Of a DNA stretch of 19,125 nt, positions 6,333 through 13,137 are shown piece by piece (the stretch's first letter is position 1; every line of letters begins with the position of its first letter). The stretch comes from an uncultured Prevotella sp. (GTDB taxonomy: Bacteria > Bacteroidota > Bacteroidia > Bacteroidales > Bacteroidaceae): positions 1-19,125 of the forward strand of contig CAMQBP010000012.1 in the NCBI GenBank assembly GCA_946999025.1, in the 5' to 3' direction. The notes under the pieces were generated by a model. It was not told the DNA's origin and made no database searches. It saw nothing but the letters and a program-made list of their open reading frames with translations. A program made the position numbers and the translations under genes.

Positions 6333-7256
6333 ATGAAAAACAAACTCATTTTATCGCTCATTGCCTTGATGCTGCTTGGTAGTACGGCCGCTTTCGCACA
6401 GCGACGCGGCAGAATGCAGCGTCGAGTGTTGCCTCAGAAAGAAATGGCTCTACAGCTTTATTCCATTCGTGAGGTAATCGGTGACGCCGATAAGTATGCC
6501 AAAAACCATGTTGACGTGTTCAAACGTCTTAAGGCTATGGGTTATACAGGTGTGGAAGCAGCTAACTATGGTGACGGTAAGTTCTATGGTGTGTCTCCCG
6601 AACAATATCGTAAAGATGTCGAGGCAGCAGGGCTCAAGCCCATTTCTTCACATGCGACACGTGCATTGAATGACCAAGAATTGAAGAATCACGATTTCAC
6701 AGCAGCGCTAAAGTGGTGGGACGAAGCAATCAAAGCGCACAAGGCTGCGGGCATGAAGTATATTGTAACACCATGGGCATCTGTTCCAAAAACGCTCAAA
6801 GATGCTCAGACACTTTGTGATTATCACAACGAAATTGGCAAAAAGTGTAGAGCGGCAGGACTTCTTTATGGTTATCACAGCCATTCACACGAGTTCGCCA
6901 AGGTGGAAGGACAGAACTGGTACGAGTATTTTGTGAGCCACACCAATCCTGAATATGTGTTCTTCCAAATGGACGTGTATTGGGCCATGATGGCGCAGCA
7001 AAGTCCTACAGAGTGGTTCCGCAAACATCCTGGACGTTTTAAAATGCTCCACATCAAAGACAAGTATGTGCTCGGAGAGAGTGGCATGGTAGGCTTTGAC
7101 GGCATCTTTAAGTATGCTGACAAGGCTGGCTTGCAAGATTTCGTTGTCGAAATGGAAGGCACAGAGCGCGGAATGGACATTATGGAAGGTGTCAGACAGT
7201 GTGCTCGATACATTCAAAAAGCCCCGTTCGTCAAGAGAACTTATACAAAGCAATAA
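6333..7256 (+). CDS. Exported sugar isomerase/epimerase-like TIM-barrel protein
   Basis: The 307-residue product matches the xylose-isomerase-like TIM-barrel family (AP_endonuc_2 fold), whose metal-dependent members isomerise or epimerise keto sugars. It has a clear signal peptide, cleaved after AFA (residues 20-22), then a short Arg-rich linker. Likely metal and active-site residues are Glu75 (GVEAANYG), His107, the HSHSHE cluster at 182-187, Asp214 (QMDVYW), His240 and Asp243 (LHIKD) and Glu273 (VVEMEG). Automatic annotation would call it a sugar phosphate isomerase, but export makes a phosphorylated substrate unlikely. In this cluster it may rearrange or epimerise a keto sugar, or cleave a 3-keto-glycoside itself. 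It is the last gene of the cluster, with a strong terminator 24 bases after its stop. Confidence 0.88.
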   Translation: MKNKLILSLIALMLLGSTAAFAQRRGRMQRRVLPQKEMALQLYSIREVIGDADKYAKNHVDVFKRLKAMGYTGVEAANYGDGKFYGVSPEQYRKDVEAAGLKPISSHATRALNDQELKNHDFTAALKWWDEAIKAHKAAGMKYIVTPWASVPKTLKDAQTLCDYHNEIGKKCRAAGLLYGYHSHSHEFAKVEGQNWYEYFVSHTNPEYVFFQMDVYWAMMAQQSPTEWFRKHPGRFKMLHIKDKYVLGESGMVGFDGIFKYADKAGLQDFVVEMEGTERGMDIMEGVRQCARYIQKAPFVKRTYTKQ

Positions 7257-7279
7257 CCTACTTGGTTATGTATTCAATA

Positions 7280-7318
7280 AAATCCCGGATTCGATGAAGA
7301 ATCCGGGATTTATTTTTT
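7280..7318 (+). terminator. Intrinsic terminator of the five-gene sugar cluster
   Basis: A perfect 13-bp inverted repeat (AAATCCCGGATTC at 7280-7292 and its complement at 7299-7311) encloses a 6-base loop and is followed by ATTTTTT. It begins 24 bases after the stop codon of the isomerase-like gene. This closes the transcript and argues that the lipoprotein gene at 7382 is separate. Confidence 0.92.
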
Positions 7319-7325
7319 ATCTTTG
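7318..7325 (+). promoter_or_regulatory. Possible -7 box for the orphan lipoprotein gene
   Basis: TATCTTTG matches TAnnTTTG exactly and begins at the last T of the terminator tract. The -33 position would fall in the hairpin, where no TTTG is present. An alternative is TTTG at 7338-7341, 19 bases before TATCTTGC at 7361-7368, but that would leave almost no leader before the ATG at 7382. Weak call. Confidence 0.25.
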
Positions 7326-7381
7326 CGTTTGTTCTCGTTTGCGGATGCGGACAAATGTTCTATCTTGCACGTTCTAATATA

Positions 7382-7792
7382 ATGAAAAAACTATTACTCT
7401 TTTTTCCCATCTTCCTATTTGTTTTAGGATTCTCCGCTTCTTGCAAGTTTGCGCCTTCACAAGAATTGGGCGACACGGTCGCAGCCGAGGTCTTTGAACC
7501 AATCGACACGGCCGTTTTGAAACAACAGCAAAGAGAGAAAATGTCGAAAGTAAAAGACAGTGTGGACATCTTCATCATTGGTGAAGGCTCTACCCGCGAT
7601 AAACTGCAACTCATCTCTTACCCTTCGCACCGCGACACCATGCTCTTTGGCAAGAAGCGCCCAGTGAAGGTGACGGGTAGTGCAGAGTATGGGCGTGTGG
7701 TCCGCATTGTTTTTGTGATGGGAAAAGACAGTACGAAACTTGTTAAGCAGGTTGAAGAAATCAAGATGGATACTGCTGTTGCGGCTCCATGA
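7382..7792 (+). CDS. Small lipoprotein of unknown function
   Basis: The 136-residue product starts with MKKLLL and a hydrophobic stretch ending in FSASC, with the predicted lipidated cysteine near residue 21. The mature part is rich in charged residues, has a short Lys/Gln/Glu stretch (KQQQREKMSKVKD), then what looks like a small beta-rich domain, and ends AVAAP. I recognise no family or catalytic motif. The residues after the cysteine (KFAPSQ) do not carry a strong acidic surface-export pattern. The open frame reaches up to 7355, but the ATG at 7382 begins the signal peptide and is the obvious start. It follows the terminator at 7280-7318. Its TGA stop (7790-7792) touches the stop codon of convergent mutY with no base between them. 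Confidence 0.7.
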   Translation: MKKLLLFFPIFLFVLGFSASCKFAPSQELGDTVAAEVFEPIDTAVLKQQQREKMSKVKDSVDIFIIGEGSTRDKLQLISYPSHRDTMLFGKKRPVKVTGSAEYGRVVRIVFVMGKDSTKLVKQVEEIKMDTAVAAP

Positions 7793-8824
7793 TTACGTAT
7801 TGCTGTCTGGAAGAGATTCCAATAGCAGTTCAATGAGACGCGGCAAGGCATATTGGTCCAGATCACTTTCTTCTACCCAGATGTAATCATCCGGCAATGC
7901 CGGTTGTTCATCGGCTTCCAACAGGTAAAAGTCAGCCTGCAAGATGCGGTGCGTCAGCACGTGCCTCACATCTTTTTTCAGCAACAAAAGCTGTCCGGGG
8001 AAGTCGGGCAGTTCTTCGTTTTCATATAACAACGGTTCCCACAAGCCCTGCCAAATGTCACCGGCCGCTCGGCGATGAATGACTGTTTTTCCTTGCCATC
8101 GCACGTACACATATACCAATTGGCGCGTCTTAACCTTCAAAGTCTTCAATTTGACGGGCAGTTCCTCAACCTTACCTGTCCGCAAAGCCACGCAGGTTTC
8201 CGTCAAAGGACATAGCAAGCAGCGAGGCGAGGTGGGCGTACACTGTATCGCACCGAAGTCCATGATGGCCTGGTTGTAGGCCGATGGCTCAGCTATGGGC
8301 AACAACGATTGTGCCAGTGCGGCAAATTCTTTCTTTCCTTCAGTGGTGTTGATGGGGGTAGAGATGCCGTAATGACGCGCCAACACCCTATACACGTTCC
8401 CGTCAACTACCGCAACAGGTAGTCCGAAAGCTATCGAACCAATGGCCGCGGCCGTATAGTCGCCCACGCCTTTCAGGGCTTTCAGTCCATCCATCGTGTT
8501 GGGAAAATGTCCCAACTCCACCACTTGTTTGGCGGCATGGTGTAGGTTTCGCGCCCTGCTGTAGTAGCCCAGTCCCTGCCATAGCCGCAGCACCTCGTCC
8601 TCGGAAGCCGCTGCCAAATCTTCCACTTTCGGGAAACGAGCCATGAAACGCTCCCAGTAGGCCCAGCCTTGCTGTATGCGCGTCTGCTGCAAAATCACCT
8701 CACTAATCCAGATGGCGTATGGGTCGGTTGTCTCACGCCATGGCATGCTGCGCCCGTTCTCGCTGAACCAGCGCAGCAAGGCCAGTGTGAAAGGGCTGCT
8801 CCCCATGTCGTTTTCTTTCTTCAT
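7793..8824 (-). CDS. mutY: A/G-specific adenine DNA glycosylase MutY
   Basis: MutY removes adenine mispaired with 8-oxoguanine and so prevents G:C to T:A mutations after oxidative damage. The product from this start is 343 residues. The catalytic glutamate lies in WISEVILQQT (Glu42). The helix-hairpin-helix LKGVGDYTAAAIG is followed by the catalytic Asp141 in VVDGNVYRV. The iron-sulfur cluster loop C-x6-C-x2-C-x5-C is intact at Cys195, 202, 205 and 211. The C-terminal Nudix-like domain that recognises 8-oxoguanine covers roughly the last 110 residues and includes the VRHVLTHRILQADFY segment. The frame is open upstream to 8902, but that part overlaps the ferritin terminator. ATGs at 8824 and 8806 are both reasonable starts; 8806 has the better A/G-rich upstream sequence. 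I see no clear promoter. Confidence 0.95.
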   Translation of the reverse strand: MKKENDMGSSPFTLALLRWFSENGRSMPWRETTDPYAIWISEVILQQTRIQQGWAYWERFMARFPKVEDLAAASEDEVLRLWQGLGYYSRARNLHHAAKQVVELGHFPNTMDGLKALKGVGDYTAAAIGSIAFGLPVAVVDGNVYRVLARHYGISTPINTTEGKKEFAALAQSLLPIAEPSAYNQAIMDFGAIQCTPTSPRCLLCPLTETCVALRTGKVEELPVKLKTLKVKTRQLVYVYVRWQGKTVIHRRAAGDIWQGLWEPLLYENEELPDFPGQLLLLKKDVRHVLTHRILQADFYLLEADEQPALPDDYIWVEESDLDQYALPRLIELLLESLPDSNT

Positions 8825-8889
8825 TCGTTGGTGATTTCGGTTTTTGTGCTGTTGGCGTGGCTTGCAGAGCCACAGCTTAGCGACAGAAA

Positions 8890-8927
8890 AAGAGATTATC
8901 ATCCCTCCGCAGGACTGATAATCTCTT
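8890..8927 (-). terminator. Probable intrinsic terminator downstream of ferritin
   Basis: A 12-bp inverted repeat (AAGAGATTATCA at 8890-8901, complement at 8916-8927) surrounds a 14-base loop. Inside the loop TCC and GGA can extend the stem. Read on the minus strand it is followed by TTTTCTGTC, a short U-tract, and it lies 26 bases past the ferritin stop. It separates ferritin from mutY on the same strand. Confidence 0.75.
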
Positions 8928-8952
8928 CTATATCACATTACATGTGTAGGGT

Positions 8953-9438
8953 CTACTTCACGCGTGAGCCGTACTGCTGGTCAAGGTTGAAGATAGCCGT
9001 GTCGCCCATACGCTTGATACGGTCTACAATACCACTGGCGGTAGCTTCTTCCTCTACCTGCTCGCGCACAAACTGCCAGAGGAAGTCCTGGGTAGCATTA
9101 TCATTCTCTTCTACAGCCTTGGCGAGCAAGTTGTCAATCAGTTCGCTGATGTGGCACTCGTGCTTGTAAGCGTCCTCGAAGGCATCCAGCGGACTTGTCC
9201 ATGTCTGCTTCACAGCGGGAATCTGGTTGATGATGGCCTCACCGCCGCGCTTAATAATGTAGCTTGCCATCTGATAGGCATGGTCCATTTCCTCTTCCGA
9301 TTGTCTTTTCATCCAGTTTGAAAAGCCGTCAAAACCCTCTTTCTCTAAGTAGAAAGACATGGAAAGATATAAATTAGCTGAAAAAATCTCTTCAACAATC
9401 TGCTTGTTGAAAGCTTCTTGCAATGTGTTTGAAATCAT
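8953..9438 (-). CDS. ftnA: Non-haem ferritin
   Basis: Ferritin oxidises Fe(II) and stores iron in a 24-subunit cytoplasmic shell. The 161-residue product has the usual bacterial length. The ferroxidase ligands sit at the same numbers as in E. coli FtnA: Glu17, Glu50, His53, Glu94 and Gln127, with Tyr24 beside the site and Glu126/Glu130 at the positions of the third iron site. The four-helix pattern is continuous, with no internal gap. There is no signal peptide. The start at 9438 is preceded on the minus strand by AAAGAAT, and an exact -7 box lies at 9472-9479. It lies next to mutY on the same strand but is separated by a terminator, so a shared oxidative-stress transcript is not supported. 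Confidence 0.97.
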   Translation of the reverse strand: MISNTLQEAFNKQIVEEIFSANLYLSMSFYLEKEGFDGFSNWMKRQSEEEMDHAYQMASYIIKRGGEAIINQIPAVKQTWTSPLDAFEDAYKHECHISELIDNLLAKAVEENDNATQDFLWQFVREQVEEEATASGIVDRIKRMGDTAIFNLDQQYGSRVK

Positions 9439-9471
9439 ATTCTTTAATTATTTAGTGAAACATTCTATATG

Positions 9472-9479
9472 CAAATTTA
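9472..9479 (-). promoter_or_regulatory. Predicted -7 box for ferritin
   Basis: On the minus strand this reads TAAATTTG, an exact TAnnTTTG match. It would start transcription near 9465, about 27 bases before the ferritin ATG. No good TTTG is seen 19-21 bases upstream, and I see no obvious Fur-type palindrome. Confidence 0.4.
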
Positions 9480-9651
9480 CTAATAAAAATGCAGAAAAGT
9501 GTGTCTTTGGCATTATTTTTATTATTTTGTCATACTTGTAAACTATATTAACATCTGCTGTGCGATGGTTTCATCACAAGTTTTGCACAGCCAACACTTT
9601 TGTTCCGTCAAGACTGTCAATAGTATCTACCCCGATAATGAGCGGGAAGCG

Positions 9652-9683
9652 CTTGCCGGGTACTGCTTTTTTGCGTACCTTTG
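9652..9683 (+). promoter_or_regulatory. Predicted promoter for the helicase gene
   Basis: CTTG at 9652-9655, a 20-base spacer, then TACCTTTG at 9676-9683: an exact TAnnTTTG box and a three-of-four -33 box. Transcription would start near 9690. This supports the helicase start at 9733 and rules out the much earlier ATG at 9499, which would be untranscribed. Confidence 0.55.
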
Positions 9684-9732
9684 TGACATTCGTAGGCATC
9701 ATGCCGCATACAGCCAAAGCAGAAAATTGACA

Positions 9733-11891
9733 ATGGAACAGAATAGAGAACTGGAACTTGCGTGGGAATTTGTGGAACATACCGCCCAGTGCATCTTCCT
9801 TACGGGAAAGGCAGGAACAGGTAAAACCACATTCTTGAAGAAGGTCAAGGAGCGCAGCAGCAAACGTATGGTGGTGGTGGCGCCCACGGGTGTGGCTGCC
9901 ATCAATGCGGGAGGCGTCACCATCCACTCGTTCTTTCAGTTGCCGTTGTCGCCCTTCGTGCCCAATGCCGTGGTGCAGAATCGATATGATTTCGGCAGAG
10001 AGAAGCGCAAGATTATCCGCACGCTCGACATGCTCGTCATCGATGAAATCAGCATGGTGCGCAGTGACCTGCTCGATGCCATTGATGCGGTGCTCAGAAG
10101 GTATCGTCATCGCGACCGTCCCTTTGGCGGCGTGCAACTCTTAATGATTGGTGACCTGCAACAGTTGACACCCGTAGTCACGACTGCCGATGAGGAGTTG
10201 CTCCGTCCATATTATGACACGCCTTATTTCTTTGGCAGCCATGCCCTGCGACAAACACCCTATGTAACCCTACAGTTGCAAAAGGTTTACCGACAGCAAG
10301 ATTCGGCTTTTTTGGACATCCTCAACCATTTGCGCGACAATCAGTTGACGCAGCGTGACCTCGACTTGCTCAACAGTCGCTATAATCCAACGTTCCGTTC
10401 CCAACAAGAGGATGGATACATTCGACTGACCACGCACAACAGCATGGCCGATAACTATAACAACCGTGAGCTGAACAGCCTAACCACCAAAACTTATCAA
10501 TACAAAGCCACCGTCGAAGGCAACTTCCCGGAGTATGCTTACCCCACCAGCGAGTCACTCACGTTAAAGGTTGGCGCTCAGGTGATGTTCATCAAGAACG
10601 ACAGTTCGTTGGAACGACTGTATTATAACGGTCGCATCGGCCGCGTTGTGTATTTGGATGACGATCATGTAGAAGTGCTCTGCCCAGGCGATGAGCAGTC
10701 TATCCTGGTGGAAAGACAAACGTGGGAGAACACCACCTACCAAATCAATGAGCAAACCAAGGAGATAGAACCCAAGGTACCTTCAGCCAATATCCCCTTC
10801 GCCTGGCATGGGCCATCACCATCCACAAGAGCCAGGGACTCACCTTCGACCATGCCATCATCGATGCCGCATCGTCGTTCGCCTCGGGACAGGTGTACGT
10901 GGCTTTGAGCCGCTGTAGAAGTCTGGAAGGATTGATTTTGGCATCGCCCATCCCCGCACATGCGGTGATGAACGATGAGCGTGTCATGTCCTACATCCGT
11001 CAGCAGGAGGATGAGGCCCAACGAAGCATCGAGCAATTGCCCCAACTCAAGGATGAGTACGAGCGCCATCAGCTCATCGAACTCTTCAATTTTTTAGACC
11101 TTTGGCGGGCCGAAGACATGCTGTGCCGCCTGTTCATCGAGTTCTTTCACGCCTATCCCAGGCTCACGTTGATACACAAGGCTACCGTCAAGGCCTTGCA
11201 AGACAAGGTGAACGTCATTGCATACAAGTGGACTTCGCATATCGGCCGATTGACGGCAGCGCAACTGCGTGACCCTCAATTCTTGGAAAGAGTAGTGGCG
11301 GGAGCCGACTATTTCCGCAAGACGTTGAAGCAGTATCTGGGTGATGTCCTTGAGCAGTCGCAGGATGTCACGTCGAACAACAAACTGGCTATGCGCCGTT
11401 TGGACACCTATCTCACTGATTTGCGCGAGCTGTATCTATCCAAAATCTTCTTACTTGGGTACATCGTTGAAAACGGGTTTACCGTTCAAGGCTATCTCAA
11501 GACCAAGCAAGAAGCACTCTTGATGGCCATGGACGAGCTGACACCGCATGCCAAAAGCCGGTCGAAGGCGCAGAAGGCACCCAAAAAGAAGAAAGAGAAA
11601 ACGAAAGACATCACCTTCAGACTCTACAAAAGTGGGCTGTCGCCTGCTCAAATAGCGGCTGAACGGCAGCTGACTATGGGTACCATATACACCCACCTGG
11701 GCCATTTTGTCCAGCGAGGCGACATTGAGTTGCTGCAATTGGTAGACGAGAAACATCTTCAAAACATTCGACAAGTCATTGAGAAAGTAGGTCTTGACAA
11801 CGGCAAGGCGGCCATCAAGGCCCTCTGTTCACCCGATGTGACGTTCGAGGAGATTAACTTGGTGACGGCTTCGCTCAAAAAGAAATCGTGA
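9733..11891 (+). pseudogene. Pif1/RecD-like superfamily 1 helicase with C-terminal helix-turn-helix, interrupted by a frameshift
   Basis: The gene encodes an ATP-dependent DNA helicase of the Pif1/RecD2-like type found in Bacteroidota. The N-terminal part (9733-10908) has Walker A GKAGTGKT at residues 25-32, VAPTGVAAINAGG (motif Ia) and Walker B LVIDEISMV. The rest lies in another frame (open 10752-11891): LAWAITIHKSQGLTFDHA and YVALSRCRSLEGL form the C-terminal UvrD-like motifs. These are followed by an alpha-helical, possibly HRDC-like region and a C-terminal helix-turn-helix (LYKSGLSPAQIAAERQLTMGTIYTHL). In the first frame translation runs past the break into nonsense and stops at 10908, losing motif VI and everything after it. 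Together the halves would make a protein of about 720 residues. Both halves look well preserved, so the break is recent, a sequencing error, or programmed. Confidence 0.85.
10771..10778 (+). other. Site of the helicase frameshift
   Basis: Upstream, the first frame reads sensibly through INEQTKEIEPK (ending at 10776). Downstream, the other frame reads GTFSQYPLRLAW from GGT at 10776-10778, which is what this helicase family shows. The switch must therefore fall within CCCAAGGT. The net change equals loss of one base (mod 3). There is no long homopolymer or classic slippery heptamer here. Confidence 0.75.
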
Positions 11892-12006
11892 AAACTGGCT
11901 GTCATGCCAGCTTGACGGCGACAATACATAACTACGACGACGGCATATTGAATACATGGTTATGCTGTTATCAGGTTTGATTTTCGGGTGAAAATGCGTT
12001 AAACGT

Positions 12007-12038
12007 CTTGCCGTTTCCATGAATAATCTTTATTTTTG
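12007..12038 (+). promoter_or_regulatory. Predicted promoter for the exported EEP-family gene
   Basis: CTTG at 12007-12010, a 20-base spacer, then TATTTTTG at 12031-12038: an exact TAnnTTTG box and a three-of-four -33 box. The start would be near 12045, about 30 bases before the ATG at 12075. It lies in the 183-base gap after the helicase gene, where I see no strong terminator. Confidence 0.55.
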
Positions 12039-12074
12039 TACCACTTAGAAAATCATCTTTTAGACATTTGATCA

Positions 12075-12992
12075 ATGAAAAAGTACACACTCACACTCCT
12101 GTTTATAGCAGTAACGCTATGCATCAGTTCACAAAACTTATTCGTAGGAACTTACAACATTCGCAATGATAATTCGGGCGACCGCAAGGCTGGTAACGCA
12201 TGGCCCAAGCGATGCCAGGTGATAAGCGACATGATGAATTTTGAGCAGCCCGATATTTTTGGCACACAAGAGGTGCTCGTAGGGCAACTTCGTGATTTGA
12301 AACAAGGACTGGATGGCTACGATTGCATCGGCGTGGGGCGCGACGATGGCAAAGAGGCTGGTGAGTATTCGGCCATTTTCTACAAAAAAGACAAGCTCAA
12401 ACGTCTGGACTATGGCAACTTCTGGTTGAATGAAACGCCGGATAAGCCCGCTTTAGGTTGGGATGCCGCCTGCATTCGCATCTGCACCTGGGGGAAGTTT
12501 CAAGATGTGAAGACTAGGTTGAAGTTCTTTTTCTTCAACCTTCACATGGATCATGTGGGTGTCGTGGCTCGCAGAGAGGCTGCTAAGTTGGTTGTAAGGA
12601 AAATAAAAGAGATTGCAGGCAGCAATGCACCTGTCATTCTCACCGGCGACTTTAATGTTGATCAGCATGATGAGATTTATCAAATTTTCACCCAGTCGGG
12701 TCTCCTGAAAGATTCATACACCGCTGCTAAAATGCGTTTTGCCGAGAATGGAACGTTCCAGGGTTTCAAGTCTTCCTTGATGACAGACAGTCGCATTGAC
12801 CACGTTTTTGTTTCCAACAAGTTTCAAGTGAACCAATATGGCATTTTGACCAATGGCTATTGGACCGAAGGAACCAGTCGTGAGGTAAGCAAGGAAGGTG
12901 CTGCGCCACAGGAGTTGAACTTCCGTCAGTATGTACATCGCTTGCCTTCTGACCACTATCCAGTGATGGTCAAGTTGAACTATCAGAAGTAG
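12075..12992 (+). CDS. Exported endonuclease/exonuclease/phosphatase (EEP) family protein
   Basis: EEP enzymes are metal-dependent phosphodiesterases or phosphatases related to DNase I, exonuclease III and sphingomyelinases. The 305-residue product has a short signal peptide (about residues 1-19) and is therefore exported. All the usual active-site motifs are visible: Asn28 in TYNIRNDN, Glu66 in GTQEVL, His157 and His160 in LHMDHVG, Asp192 and Asn194 in TGDFNV, Asp242-His243 in SRIDHVFVS, and the terminal Asp293-His294 in SDHYPV. The protein should be active. The substrate is not visible: extracellular DNA or RNA, phospholipid head groups, or sugar/inositol phosphates are all possible. Bacteroidota genomes carry many such genes near glycan-degrading enzymes, which fits the GH3 gene 145 bases downstream on the same strand. 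Confidence 0.92.
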   Translation: MKKYTLTLLFIAVTLCISSQNLFVGTYNIRNDNSGDRKAGNAWPKRCQVISDMMNFEQPDIFGTQEVLVGQLRDLKQGLDGYDCIGVGRDDGKEAGEYSAIFYKKDKLKRLDYGNFWLNETPDKPALGWDAACIRICTWGKFQDVKTRLKFFFFNLHMDHVGVVARREAAKLVVRKIKEIAGSNAPVILTGDFNVDQHDEIYQIFTQSGLLKDSYTAAKMRFAENGTFQGFKSSLMTDSRIDHVFVSNKFQVNQYGILTNGYWTEGTSREVSKEGAAPQELNFRQYVHRLPSDHYPVMVKLNYQK

Positions 12993-13096
12993 AAGCCGTC
13001 TGTTGGGGTATATGTCGCTGTTCTGGACACGATGAAACCCCAGGTTGATGTCGTAAATTATCATAACCGAAGATACGTTTCTGATGAGTTTATTCA

Positions 13097-13104
13097 TACA
13101 TTTG
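13097..13104 (+). promoter_or_regulatory. Possible -7 box for the GH3 gene
   Basis: TACATTTG matches TAnnTTTG exactly and lies 33 bases before the ATG at 13138. The -33 position holds only a poor match (TACG at 13074-13077, 19 bases upstream). The GH3 gene may have its own promoter or be read through from the EEP gene. Confidence 0.35.
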
Positions 13105-13137
13105 CAGAAACGTTTTATACCATAATCATTTAATAAG

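Noticed and set aside
7793..9438. mutY and ferritin as one oxidative-stress operon
   Set aside because: They share a strand and a theme, but a 12-bp hairpin with a short U-tract at 8890-8927 lies between them.
9499..9732. Longer helicase starting at 9499
   Set aside because: A promoter at 9652-9683 would start transcription after this ATG, and the extra residues do not resemble the family, which begins just before the Walker A region.
11895..11910. Small hairpin after the helicase stop (CTGGC/GCCAG)
   Set aside because: Only five base pairs and no following T-run, so it is not a convincing terminator.
13004..13042. Inverted repeat TGGGGT/ACCCCA between the EEP and GH3 genes
   Set aside because: Six pairs across a 27-base loop and no T-tract; it is weak as a terminator and read-through remains possible.
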